Assembly (NCBI RefSeq): GCF_014836845.1
Contig: NZ_JACSQA010000002.1
Coordinates: 240,096-304,095 of the forward strand
Direction of reading: 5' to 3'
Source of the DNA: Ureibacillus galli
GTDB lineage: Bacteria; Bacillota; Bacilli; Bacillales_A; Planococcaceae
DNA length: 64,000 nucleotides
The notes beneath the pieces are model-generated. The model did not search any database and was not told the DNA's origin. It worked only from the letters and a program-made list of their open reading frames with translations. Positions 7,646 to 17,089 of the stretch are shown here, one piece after another. Within the stretch, counting starts at the first letter, position 1. Each line of letters begins with the position of its first letter. Both the position numbers and the translations under genes were made by a program.

Positions 7646-10033
7646 TTATTTATCTAATTCAACTTTTTGTAACCTTAGTGCATTTAAGACAACGGATACG
7701 GAACTAAAAGCCATCGCAGCACCTGCTAACCAAGGAGCAAGGAAACCTGCTGCTGCAATAGGAATACCTAATATATTGTAACCAAAAGCCCAAAACAAGT
7801 TTTGTTTTATATTTCTCATCGTTTTATAACTTATACTAATCGCATCAGCAATACTGTTTAAATCACCACGAATTAACGTAATATCTGCGGCTTCCATCGC
7901 AATATCCGTACCAGTTCCCATGGCTATTCCAATGTCGGCAACAGCTAGGGCCGGTGCATCATTAATACCATCTCCTACCATCGCAACCTTTTTGCCCATT
8001 TTTTGTAATTTCTTCACTTCTGCAGCTTTTTCTTCAGGTAACACCTCTGCAATAATTTGAGATATTCCTACTTGTTTTGCAATTGCCTGAGCCGCCCGTG
8101 TATTATCACCAGTTATCATAATTACTTCGAGCTTCATCTTTTGAAGCCGCTCAATTGCTTTTTTAGAACTTTCTTTCACCGTATCTGCTACTGCTACGAC
8201 CCCCGCAAGTTGTCCACCAACACTTGCTAATATTGCGGTCTTCCCTTTGGATTCAAGCTGTTCCATTAAAGGAACGACAGTGGAAATATTCATCTTGTAT
8301 TGTTCCATCAGTTGACGGGTACCCACAATGACTTCTTTTTGATTTACGATTCCTTTTACACCGTATCCTGGAATCGTTTCAAATTGTCGAACATCTCTTA
8401 ATTCAATTCCACGTTTCCTAATTCCTTGAACAATTGCTTGGGCAATAGGATGTTCAGATTTCCTTTCAATCGAACCAAGAAAAGAAAGGAACAACCTTTC
8501 ACTCATTCCTTCCGTTACATAAACATCTGTTAGTTCCGGATTCCCATTTGTAATTGTTCCTGTTTTATCAATTACTACCGTGTTGATATAGCGTGTTTGT
8601 TCTAAATGTTCTCCACCTTTAAATAATATCCCTAATTCGGCAGCTCGACCTGAACCAGCCATAATGGAAGTTGGAGTTGCAAGTCCTAAGGCACACGGAC
8701 AAGCAATTACAAGAACAGCTATTAATGCTTTTAATGCAGGAGCAAATTCCCCAGGTGTTATAAAAACGAGCCAAATTAAATAAGTAACGATTGCAATGCC
8801 AATAACAATTGGAACGAAAATACCCGAAATTTTATCTGCTAAACGCTGGATAGGTGCTTTAGATCCTTGAGCATCTTCTACTACTTTAATAATTTGTGAT
8901 ATAGCTGTATCCCGTCCAACTTTCGTTGCTTTCATTTTAATAAATCCATTTTTGTTCATAGTAGAACCAAAAACGGTAGAGCCGGCTGTTTTATCAATCG
9001 GAAGACTTTCTCCTGTTAACATCGCTTCATCTACTGCCGTATTCCCTTCTAGTATTTCACCATCAACAGGTATTTTTTCTCCAGGTTTAACAAAGAGTAT
9101 ATCCCCTATTACAACTTCCTCTATTGGAATCTCTTGTTCCATATCATTTCGAAGGACAACAGCGGTCTTTGCTTGTAAGCCTATTAACTTTTTTATCGCT
9201 TCAGATGAACGTCCTTTTGCTTTTGCTTCAAAAAATTTCCCAAGCAAAATTAAAGTAATTAATACAGCACTTGTTTCAAAATAAAGTTGTGTGTGATGAC
9301 CGTTTGCATTAGAAAACGTTTGATAAACGCTATATAAAAAAGCAGCAGAAGTACCCATCGTAACAAGAACATCCATATTGGCACTTTGATCTTTTAATGC
9401 TTTAAATGCACTTACATAAAATTGCCAGCCAATAATTAATTGAACCGGTGTTGCCAATACCATTTGGACCCAAGGATTATTTAAAAAATCTGGTACGTAA
9501 AGAAAAGATGTAAAAGTAAAATGACCTACCATTGTCCATAATAGCGGGATAGAAAGAACAGCCGAAACGATAAATTTTATTTTTTGCTTTTCTATTGCTT
9601 GCTGTCGATAATCCATTACATCCTGATTATTTTCTTTTATATGAGCACCATAACCTAACTTTTCCACACGTTGAATAATATCCGTTACCGTTACTTCTGC
9701 CGGGTTAAACTCGACGGTTGCATTCTCTAATGTTAAGTTTACATTGGCTAACATGATTCCTTCGATTTTTTGAAGGCCTCTTTCAATTCTCGTTGCACAG
9801 GCTGCACACGTCATGCCAGTAATCGTAAACTTTTTTTTCTCCTTCACAACACTAAAGCCAAGGGAATTAATCTTTTTTTCAAAGTCTTTCTCACCGACTT
9901 TTTCAGGATCGTATTGGATGACTGATTTTTCAAGGGCTAAATTTACGTTTGCATTTTCGACTCCATCTAATTTATAAAGACCTTTCTCAATTCTATTGGC
10001 ACAGGCTGCGCAGGTCATGCCAGCAATGTGCAA
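7646..10033 (-). CDS. copA: Copper-exporting P1B-type ATPase CopA
   Basis: About 795 aa. Exports Cu(I) across the cell membrane using ATP. Two N-terminal heavy-metal domains each carry GMTCAAC. The membrane part has the CPC ion motif (VIACPCALGLATP), then the phosphorylation site DKTGT, the SEHPIA nucleotide-binding motif, and GDGINDAPAL. The start is odd. The best ATG with a good site (10067) is out of frame and stops after five codons. In frame there are only CTG (10060) and TTG (10033, with AAAGGA). With CTG the first GMTC falls near residue 14, as in relatives; with TTG part of the first strand is lost. One A too many in the run at 10061-10064 would explain this. Confidence 0.93.
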   Translation of the reverse strand: MHIAGMTCAACANRIEKGLYKLDGVENANVNLALEKSVIQYDPEKVGEKDFEKKINSLGFSVVKEKKKFTITGMTCAACATRIERGLQKIEGIMLANVNLTLENATVEFNPAEVTVTDIIQRVEKLGYGAHIKENNQDVMDYRQQAIEKQKIKFIVSAVLSIPLLWTMVGHFTFTSFLYVPDFLNNPWVQMVLATPVQLIIGWQFYVSAFKALKDQSANMDVLVTMGTSAAFLYSVYQTFSNANGHHTQLYFETSAVLITLILLGKFFEAKAKGRSSEAIKKLIGLQAKTAVVLRNDMEQEIPIEEVVIGDILFVKPGEKIPVDGEILEGNTAVDEAMLTGESLPIDKTAGSTVFGSTMNKNGFIKMKATKVGRDTAISQIIKVVEDAQGSKAPIQRLADKISGIFVPIVIGIAIVTYLIWLVFITPGEFAPALKALIAVLVIACPCALGLATPTSIMAGSGRAAELGILFKGGEHLEQTRYINTVVIDKTGTITNGNPELTDVYVTEGMSERLFLSFLGSIERKSEHPIAQAIVQGIRKRGIELRDVRQFETIPGYGVKGIVNQKEVIVGTRQLMEQYKMNISTVVPLMEQLESKGKTAILASVGGQLAGVVAVADTVKESSKKAIERLQKMKLEVIMITGDNTRAAQAIAKQVGISQIIAEVLPEEKAAEVKKLQKMGKKVAMVGDGINDAPALAVADIGIAMGTGTDIAMEAADITLIRGDLNSIADAISISYKTMRNIKQNLFWAFGYNILGIPIAAAGFLAPWLAGAAMAFSSVSVVLNALRLQKVELDK

Positions 10034-10279
10034 AGTTGCTTCCTTTTGTTTAGTCGTCAGTTTTCATTCACCTACTTCCTAATACAGTAATGGGGTATAT
10101 AATTGATACGAAAGAGAGTGCTTTTATAGAGCACTCCTGCAATTCTTCTATTCAACGTCATAACCTATGATTATCAATTGTTTCTTATATATCAGTAAAG
10201 GTTACTTTTTTAATTTAGGTCACATCGACTTTACCCAGCTCCAAATTATCACCAACTTTAAAAATTGTTAAAAAACTGT
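10034..10279. other. copA leader region
   Basis: This 246-base gap holds the copA ribosome sites, an ATACCCC half-site with a poor mirror (minus TATACCCCATTACTGTATT, plus 10082-10100) that loosely recalls CsoR copper-repressor operators, and a hairpin GAGTGCT/AGCACTC at 10116-10135 with no T-run. No gene is seen. CsoR control is a guess from one half-site. Confidence 0.35.
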
Positions 10280-11026
10280 TTAATCGTTACAGCATGTCCC
10301 TTCTTCATTCAAATGACCTGAGCGGGCAATTTTCGTTTGCAAATAATTTTTATTGTATTCAGAAACGTCTCCCCATAAAGGTTTTCTAGCATTAACCGGT
10401 AAACCTGATTGTTTCAAAGCCTCTAATTTTTTCGGATTGTTTGTAATCAATGTGACAGGCTTAGAGCGAAGGGTTTGTAACACGTGAATCGCATCGTCAT
10501 AATTTCCAGAATCATTGACAAATCCTAATGCATAGTTAGCATCTACCGTATCGTAACCATTTTCTTGTAGCAGATAAGCCATTGCTTTACTAAATAGTCC
10601 AATCCCTCTTCCTTCGTGATTTGCCAAATAAAATAATGCACCTGTACCATGTTCCACAATGATTTTCATTGATTGTTTCAATTGGTACCCACAATCACAC
10701 CTTTTACTACCAAAAATATCTCCTGTATGACAGATAGAATGCATTCTAATTATTGCATCATCCCCGTCATTAAAGTTTCCATAAACGAGTACACTGGATT
10801 GTTGCATTTCAGCTAAGTTAATTGAAGATAGTTTTTCAACTATTTTTTCAATATCTTGATATACTTCATCACAATTTAACCAACAATACCATTGGAAAGT
10901 AACCGTTTCATCATATAAGTTCACAGGCAATTTTATCGGACCGACTAAATAAATAGCATTCTTTCCCGTTTGAATAAGTTTAATTTTATCCTTTAAAATT
11001 GAAATAACTTGTTGATCTAATTTCAT
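10280..11026 (-). CDS. GTP cyclohydrolase II (RibA-like), stand-alone
   Basis: 248 aa. Family role: GTP to 2,5-diamino-6-ribosylamino-pyrimidinone phosphate, the first riboflavin step. The zinc site is seen as C-x10-C-x-C in HSICHTGDIFGSKRCDCG, and GRGIGLFSK and GYDTVDAN match RibA. Compared with E. coli RibA, HSECLTGD is HSICHTGD, so Glu is replaced next to the zinc ligand. The usual ribB-fused form and other rib genes are absent. The C-terminus ends with a CC pair. ATG at 11026 follows GGAGGCGATTCG. A role outside vitamin synthesis cannot be excluded. Confidence 0.82.
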   Translation of the reverse strand: MKLDQQVISILKDKIKLIQTGKNAIYLVGPIKLPVNLYDETVTFQWYCWLNCDEVYQDIEKIVEKLSSINLAEMQQSSVLVYGNFNDGDDAIIRMHSICHTGDIFGSKRCDCGYQLKQSMKIIVEHGTGALFYLANHEGRGIGLFSKAMAYLLQENGYDTVDANYALGFVNDSGNYDDAIHVLQTLRSKPVTLITNNPKKLEALKQSGLPVNARKPLWGDVSEYNKNYLQTKIARSGHLNEEGTCCND

Positions 11027-11366
11027 CGAATCGCCTCCTATAAATAGTTTGTAACTTACCAATGTTTTTATGTTTGAAACAATGGAACGTTCCTTTTCAA
11101 CTTATTTACAAATTTAAAATTCTATTATGGAGGCGAAATGTATAGTTTCTTTTATATCACTTTATTAACGGACATCATAAAAAATACATGAATGATTAAC
11201 TTTTAAATAAATTCATTCTTCTACTTATAAGTTTAAAACATAAACTACTACTGGATCTAAACTTTAGGTTAAGAGTGTTTATTTAATCAGACATTGATTT
11301 CCACATTTTATAAGCTTAAAATTGCCTATAAGAAGAATTTGGTAACCATACATAGGGGGTGTTTCA
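11027..11366. other. Intergenic region between ribA-like gene and ZIP gene
   Basis: Divergent promoters must lie in these 340 bases. The only coding trace is a 17-codon frame at 11138-11191 with a GGAGG close to its ATG, which is not supported further. No hairpin or known riboswitch was recognised. The FMN riboswitch that might be expected beside riboflavin genes is not apparent. Confidence 0.4.
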
Positions 11367-12182
11367 ATGATAGACTTTATCTTAACACTAAAACCAATAT
11401 ACCAAGTATTACTTGCGACGTTATTTACTTGGGGAATGACAGCATTAGGGGCTGCATTCGTTTTTACGACTAAAAACTTTAATCAAAAATTTTTAGATAG
11501 TATGTTAGGCTTTGCTGGTGGTGTTATGATTGCCGCAAGCTTTTGGTCTTTATTATCCCCTGCACTCGAAATGGCAGAGGGGGGACGTTTCCCATCATGG
11601 TTCACTGTAGCAATTGGGTTTTTACTCGGCGGAGGATTTCTATTCGCTATCGATAAACTGTTGCCCCATCTTCATCCGAATGCAGCGATTGAAACAGCTG
11701 AAGGAATACAACCAATACGAAGAAAAAGAAGCACTTTGTTAGTACTTGCTATTACATTGCATAATATCCCGGAAGGATTAGCTATCGGTGTTTCTTTCGG
11801 CGCTGCAGCCATTGGGTCTCCATCCGCATCTGTTGCTAGTGCCCTTGCTCTAGCAATCGGAATTGGGATTCAAAACATACCAGAAGGTGCTGCTGTTTCA
11901 ATGCCTCTTTTACGAGATGGGTTATCAAAAGAGAAGAGTTTTCTATTTGGTCAATTTTCGGGTATGGTAGAACCACTTTCTGCCCTTGTCGGATTTCTCG
12001 CTGTTGCTTCCATCGAACCATTATTACCATTTGCTCTTGCCTTTGCTGCAGGTGCTATGATTTTTGTTGTTGTAGAGGAAGTTATCCCAAGCTCCCAAGA
12101 AGAAGGAAATAAAGACCTCGCCGTGATGTCTTCAATGATTGGATTTACCATTATGATGATTTTAGATGTGGCATTAGGGTAA
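11367..12182 (+). CDS. ZIP-family divalent metal transporter
   Basis: 271 aa, about eight membrane segments. Imports (or in some members exports) zinc and related divalent metals. The family signatures HNIPEGLAIGV and QNIPEGAAVSMPL, in the fourth and fifth helices, carry the metal-binding His/Asn/Glu. The cytosolic loop is short and contains HLHPN. Start ATG after ATAGGGGGTG. A bidirectional terminator follows. It resembles ZupT/GufA-type ZIPs. No metal regulator site was recognised upstream. Confidence 0.9.
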   Translation: MIDFILTLKPIYQVLLATLFTWGMTALGAAFVFTTKNFNQKFLDSMLGFAGGVMIAASFWSLLSPALEMAEGGRFPSWFTVAIGFLLGGGFLFAIDKLLPHLHPNAAIETAEGIQPIRRKRSTLLVLAITLHNIPEGLAIGVSFGAAAIGSPSASVASALALAIGIGIQNIPEGAAVSMPLLRDGLSKEKSFLFGQFSGMVEPLSALVGFLAVASIEPLLPFALAFAAGAMIFVVVEEVIPSSQEEGNKDLAVMSSMIGFTIMMILDVALG

Positions 12183-12195
12183 AATAAAAGAATAG

Positions 12196-12229
12196 AAAAA
12201 GGAGATGCTTAGAAAGCATCTCCTTTTCT
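12196..12229. terminator. Bidirectional terminator
   Basis: AAAAAGGAGATGCTT pairs with AAGCATCTCCTTTT around AGA, with T- or A-runs on both sides. Shared by the convergent ZIP and nucleotidase genes. Confidence 0.9.
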
Positions 12230-15200
12230 TTATTGAAAATCGATTTGAGTTAATACTGGGTCATGATCACTTGCACGACCTGATTCTTCTGTAAAGTCTG
12301 AATTTACATGTAGAATATCAAGAACTGATTTCTCAACTAGATTACTAGATACAAAAATGTGATCAAGAGCTTGAGAATTTCCTTGGTACGTATACGTATA
12401 TCGATCTGCTTCATCTAGTGAATGAATCATATTTACCATCGATTCATTGTCTCCCTCTAACGTTTGAAGAGCAGGCGTCCATTGAAAATCATTAAAGTCT
12501 CCCAATGCAACAATATTGGCTTCAGGATTTTGTGATTGAATCGATTCAACAAAGTTTCGTATGATTGACGCAATTTGAATTCGTTGTTGTTCACTGCCTA
12601 ATACTGGCGGTTGGATTGAACCGAATAATGGTGAGTCACCTGACTTCGAGTTCCAATGATTAGCAATGACAATTACTTGTTCATCATTAAATGTAAACTG
12701 TGCAGCTAAAGGTTTTCTACTATTAGAAAATGCTTTATTTGTAGGATTAATTCGCCCCGGATTTAATGTCAAAGCACCATCCACATATTCTGTTCCAACT
12801 GTTGCAGTACCAACTGATTCTGCCTCCGTCAATGACACTCTTTCAGGATTGTAAAGGAAACCAACACGAATATTTCCACCAGGCGCTCCGCCATCTTGAT
12901 TATACTCTGGATCGATATTGACATACTCATATTGAGGGCCACCTTCAGCAACGATTGCATTAATCAATGTTTGATAACTTTGATCTGCTGCTGAACTTCC
13001 AGATGCCGTTTGACCGTCATTATCTTGCATCTCAGTAACCCCAACAATATCCGGTGCATTTAATTTATCCGCAATCGCTACAGCAATCTTCTTCACTTTT
13101 GCTGAATCAGATTTAGCCGAGAAGTTTTCTAAATTATAAGATGCGATTGTTAATTTTCCATCAGATTTTGTAATAGAGGTTGTATCTGGTACCTTCCCAC
13201 CATCGACTATTTTACTTTGAATATCTGAATTCTCTACATAGACTTTATAATTGGAATAACCATAGTTTACAATACCCGTTACAGGTCCATTAATTCGGTC
13301 GCCTGTATTAATATCGCCACCATTTGTTAATTCCTTTTCACCGTTAAATAACTTCAATTGAATTCGTTCAGGGTTTGTATCCGTTTCCCCTAATAGAAGC
13401 CCTCCATTAATTGTAGTAGCTTCAACTGAGTCAAATACAGCTATTATTTCACCATATTCTTCTGGGGACACGACTCGCAAATTACTTTCTGTACCTTCTC
13501 CTATTTGAACACGCATTCCCTCAAGGCTTTCCCAGAAATCAATCGCATCACTCGTTGGGTCAAAGGAAGTTAATTCATCATCATCTATCGATTCTGAAGG
13601 AATCATCGACGGTGTAATGACAACCGGATCTGGTAATTCCACATTACTTTCTACAACTACCACAGAACCATTTTTTGCATTAATTTCAGTTACCGGTAAA
13701 TCAGTATCTGCATCATCATAGCCATCCAAACGGTATTCATCTACAGTACCAGTAACATTTACTAAATCGCCTACTTTAAAAGAATAAGAAGAAGATGCAT
13801 TACCTGCATAGACAACAATACCTTCTGATGTACTGGCATCATTATCTTCTGTTCCTTTTGCAGATTGCATATAGAAGTATTGGCTACCATCTAACTCAAA
13901 TAAGGAAGTAATTACCCCTTGTACACCCTCTACAACACTGCCATCAAAGGAAGATGTATGGGAAGCTCCTTGTATTTGACTAATCGTTGGAGACTCATCG
14001 TATACTTCATAAGAGATACTAAAAACATCACTATCTTTTAAGCCTTCTTTTACGGCAATCGCTTTAATTGTTGTCGGTTCATTAATGATGATTGGTTCTG
14101 AGTATACAGCACTGTCCTTTGTTGGTTCTGAACCATCCAATGTATAGTGAATTGTTGCACCCTCTGTTAAAGTAGAAAGTTCAATTGCAGTTCCTACAGG
14201 GATTACAGTGGAACTAATAGAAGGTGTGATTCCTTGTACTTTTGTTGCATCCACAATCACATCCGCTAAACCGCGCGGTATAATTTGATATGTGCTATTA
14301 AACTGTTGAATAATTCCAGTAAGAGAATCATAGGTTTCCCCAACTACCAATCCCAGGGTTCCATTTTCATCTCGTACGACAAACGTAGTTCCTTCAGCAT
14401 CTTTTGCTGCATAGTTTCCGGAACCATTATTAGCTGTAATTGTGATTTGTTTTACAGTAGCTAACTTTGATTCATTTTCTTCATTAATTTCCGCACCTGT
14501 TATTTCAATTGGAGACAATCCTTTACCTGTAGAGACTCTTTCTACTAACGAAGGACTTTGAAGTTGTAATAGTCCTCTATAGTCAGCCAGTTCCCCTGAT
14601 AATACAACTTCATCACCAACTTCTACTGAATCGGCTAAACCATATACAGCAATAGCGGCTGTCTCATCTTGAATATGAATTGTATTTTTTAGTTTAGCTG
14701 TTACAATTCCTTGTACTTGCGCCTCTCCAGACCCTTGTTGACGAGCTTCAGCAATAGTAATGGTTACGCCCTCTTCTGGCTCATCAATATACGGATGTTG
14801 ACCAAGATTTTCAAAAGAGTCTTTCCCTAAGTTCGTCCATTCCGTCTCAAATGTAAAAGCATCATTCGGGTTGATATCACCAGTCGTTACATCCGCATTC
14901 CTAACAAGTGTTACATCTTTCGCAAAATCACTACTTGATCCAATTTGTCCAATGGAATCTACGATTTCATCATTTTTTTTTAAAACTAAAGGGTCATTTC
15001 CATTAAAATTAATAACCGTCGAATTTTCGATTTGACCCACTGATTTAATCTCATCTGCTGCTTGCCCATGATATAAAACAAGCGCTTCTCCAGCTTCTAA
15101 AGTGCCATGTAACTCCATCGATTTAACGCTCTCAGCGACACCATTCGTATAAAGCTCTAATGAATACTCGGAAAGATCGATAACAGAGCTAGATGCATTA

Positions 15201-17089
15201 TATAATTCAATCGCTTTATTGTAACTACTTCCTTCAATATATTGGGAGATCATTAAATCTCCCCTAGAAACCCCCTTTGATACATCTACCAGCCTTCCTT
15301 CAATAGATGTTGGAATACTTTCTACACTTACTAAATAATCACGGAAGTTTTCCCAATCAGATAAACCTAAATCTGTTACACGCCCTTCAGCATATGCTGT
15401 TGCAAATACATCATAGCCATCTCCACCTTTAGCTGTGAAAGCATTTGTTGCAACTGTATACGATTCGTCGTCTTGAATTTCTACAAAGTTACCTTGTCCA
15501 TCTTTGTAATAAACGGCAACTACCCGTTCTCCTACAGGCTTTGTTGAATCGAACTCAACTTTCCCACCTGCTACATGTAAAAATCCGCCATTTTCAGCTG
15601 GATATTCCTTAAAACTAATTTCAAAAGCCGCTTTTAATTCAGCGCCTGTAACTGTCATTGTCGCTAGTGTATTTCCAAAAGGTAGAACGGTAATTACTTC
15701 GCCAACCGTAACTGGACCAGCATCAATAGCTGAACGAATTCCTCCTCCATTTTGGAATGCTAATACAACATTTTCGTTATACTGTTTTGCTTTTTCAAGC
15801 ATACCGTTTGTAATTAAATTACCAAGAATTGTTTCACTATTTCTTACGCTTATCCCCTCCGTATTTCCACTATCTGATACACGAGGATTTGTAAGGGGTG
15901 CATCCAATGTGACACCAATTTCTTCATTTTTAATTTCTGCAATTCTATCTGAATAAGGGGCTAAAAGCTCTTTCGCTTCTTGGTCTTCTTCAAAGGAATC
16001 TACTTCCAACAGTTGACCACCATATTCTGTAATAACACCTTTTTTATCAAACGTAAGGTTTAACTCGCCTAGATATTCACTATATTGATAAGCTTGTACA
16101 ATTACTGTCGGTTCCTTTTCTTCGCCATCTAAATCTTCAACAACTAAAGTAGGTTCATCTAATTGTGTATGACTATGTCCACCTACGATTACGTCAATCC
16201 CTTCGACAGCACTTGCTAATACTAAATCATTATCGATTTCTGCATTATCGTCATATCCGATATGGGTTAAGGCAACAATTTTATCCACACCCATTTTCTC
16301 AAAAGCTTTAACTGCTTTTTCTGCTTCTTTAATATAGTTTTCGAATGCGATACTTCCAGGACTTGAAATGGCTGCTGTTTCTTCTGTTGTTAAACCAAAA
16401 ATTCCGACCTTTTCACCTTTAATTTTCTTTACAATCCCTTGATAAATTTTTCCGTCTTTCGGTTTGCTTGAAACTAAATCGGAAAATAAACCGTTAAATT
16501 TACTATCTTGTGAGAAATCAACATTCGCACTAACGAATGGGAAGTTCGCCCCTTCGATAAAATCTGCTAATGCTTGGTGACCTTCTGGTGAAGAACCTAA
16601 ATCAAACTCATGATTACCAAATGTCATTGCATCATAACCCATTAAATTTAAAAATGTTAAATCAGCTTGTCCTTGAAATTCATTGAAATATAGTGTACCG
16701 CTAAATACATCTCCTGCATTTAAAAGAAGGGTATTTTTGTTTTCTTCTCTTACTGTTTCAACAGCAGTAACTAACTTTGGAACATTGTCTAAATGGGCAT
16801 GGGAATCATTCGTATGCATAATCGTTAATTCAAAATCTTTTTTTCCTTTTCCCTTATCTTTGTCTTTGTCCTTGTCTTTCCCTTTTCCGTTCCCATTATC
16901 ATTCTCTTTTTTATCCACACTTTGTTTCACTGGATGTTGATATTGAGCTACTTTTTCAGACTGACTACTTTTCCCTTCCGATTCCGCTGCCAACACATTT
17001 GGGGATACTGCGCCAATTGTCGAGGCAACAAGCGTCGTAGCTAATGTTGCTTTAAAAAAACGATCTCTACTTTTTTTAGAAAAATGCAT
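12230..17089 (-). CDS. Secreted 5'-nucleotidase / LTD / exonuclease-endonuclease multidomain protein
   Basis: 1619 aa, signal peptide of about 34 residues (cut near VLAA-ES). Next come a Lys-Asp repeat linker (66-84), a metallophosphatase domain starting at LTIMHTNDSHAHLD with GNHEFDLG, and a 5'-nucleotidase C domain (QNGGGIRSAI). A lamin-tail-like domain lies at about 605-720, an OB-like module near 776-880, a chitobiase-type module with IHYTLDGSEPT near 960-1030 and a second OB-like module near 1033-1130. The last 310 residues are an EEP nuclease (ASYNLENF, GVTEMQDND, NHWNSKSGD, GDFNDF, SDHDPV). It probably cuts external DNA or RNA and dephosphorylates the nucleotides. It recalls B. subtilis YhcR and ExeM/NucH nucleases. 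No LPXTG anchor. Start supported by GGAGGG. Confidence 0.9.
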   Translation of the reverse strand: MHFSKKSRDRFFKATLATTLVASTIGAVSPNVLAAESEGKSSQSEKVAQYQHPVKQSVDKKENDNGNGKGKDKDKDKDKGKGKKDFELTIMHTNDSHAHLDNVPKLVTAVETVREENKNTLLLNAGDVFSGTLYFNEFQGQADLTFLNLMGYDAMTFGNHEFDLGSSPEGHQALADFIEGANFPFVSANVDFSQDSKFNGLFSDLVSSKPKDGKIYQGIVKKIKGEKVGIFGLTTEETAAISSPGSIAFENYIKEAEKAVKAFEKMGVDKIVALTHIGYDDNAEIDNDLVLASAVEGIDVIVGGHSHTQLDEPTLVVEDLDGEEKEPTVIVQAYQYSEYLGELNLTFDKKGVITEYGGQLLEVDSFEEDQEAKELLAPYSDRIAEIKNEEIGVTLDAPLTNPRVSDSGNTEGISVRNSETILGNLITNGMLEKAKQYNENVVLAFQNGGGIRSAIDAGPVTVGEVITVLPFGNTLATMTVTGAELKAAFEISFKEYPAENGGFLHVAGGKVEFDSTKPVGERVVAVYYKDGQGNFVEIQDDESYTVATNAFTAKGGDGYDVFATAYAEGRVTDLGLSDWENFRDYLVSVESIPTSIEGRLVDVSKGVSRGDLMISQYIEGSSYNKAIELYNASSSVIDLSEYSLELYTNGVAESVKSMELHGTLEAGEALVLYHGQAADEIKSVGQIENSTVINFNGNDPLVLKKNDEIVDSIGQIGSSSDFAKDVTLVRNADVTTGDINPNDAFTFETEWTNLGKDSFENLGQHPYIDEPEEGVTITIAEARQQGSGEAQVQGIVTAKLKNTIHIQDETAAIAVYGLADSVEVGDEVVLSGELADYRGLLQLQSPSLVERVSTGKGLSPIEITGAEINEENESKLATVKQITITANNGSGNYAAKDAEGTTFVVRDENGTLGLVVGETYDSLTGIIQQFNSTYQIIPRGLADVIVDATKVQGITPSISSTVIPVGTAIELSTLTEGATIHYTLDGSEPTKDSAVYSEPIIINEPTTIKAIAVKEGLKDSDVFSISYEVYDESPTISQIQGASHTSSFDGSVVEGVQGVITSLFELDGSQYFYMQSAKGTEDNDASTSEGIVVYAGNASSSYSFKVGDLVNVTGTVDEYRLDGYDDADTDLPVTEINAKNGSVVVVESNVELPDPVVITPSMIPSESIDDDELTSFDPTSDAIDFWESLEGMRVQIGEGTESNLRVVSPEEYGEIIAVFDSVEATTINGGLLLGETDTNPERIQLKLFNGEKELTNGGDINTGDRINGPVTGIVNYGYSNYKVYVENSDIQSKIVDGGKVPDTTSITKSDGKLTIASYNLENFSAKSDSAKVKKIAVAIADKLNAPDIVGVTEMQDNDGQTASGSSAADQSYQTLINAIVAEGGPQYEYVNIDPEYNQDGGAPGGNIRVGFLYNPERVSLTEAESVGTATVGTEYVDGALTLNPGRINPTNKAFSNSRKPLAAQFTFNDEQVIVIANHWNSKSGDSPLFGSIQPPVLGSEQQRIQIASIIRNFVESIQSQNPEANIVALGDFNDFQWTPALQTLEGDNESMVNMIHSLDEADRYTYTYQGNSQALDHIFVSSNLVEKSVLDILHVNSDFTEESGRASDHDPVLTQIDFQ
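16835..16900 (-). repeat. Hexanucleotide-type repeat encoding a Lys-Asp linker
   Basis: Imperfect tandem copies of (AAAGAC) on the minus strand encode alternating Lys-Asp and Lys-Gly between the signal peptide and the nucleotidase domain. Such repeats can change length by slippage without breaking the frame. Confidence 0.7.

Noticed and set aside
10082..10100. CsoR operator before copA
   Set aside because: Only one ATACCCC half-site is recognisable; the mirror half is poor, so it is mentioned only as a weak possibility in the copA leader entry.
11138..11191. 17-codon frame with GGAGG upstream of the ZIP gene
   Set aside because: The spacing of GGAGG to the ATG is only four bases, no conserved sequence is seen, and there is no terminator or attenuator after it.
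16683..16940. Plus-strand frame rich in Ser-Leu-Phe opposite the nucleotidase linker
   Set aside because: It mirrors the Lys-Asp repeat on the other strand; a composition artefact.
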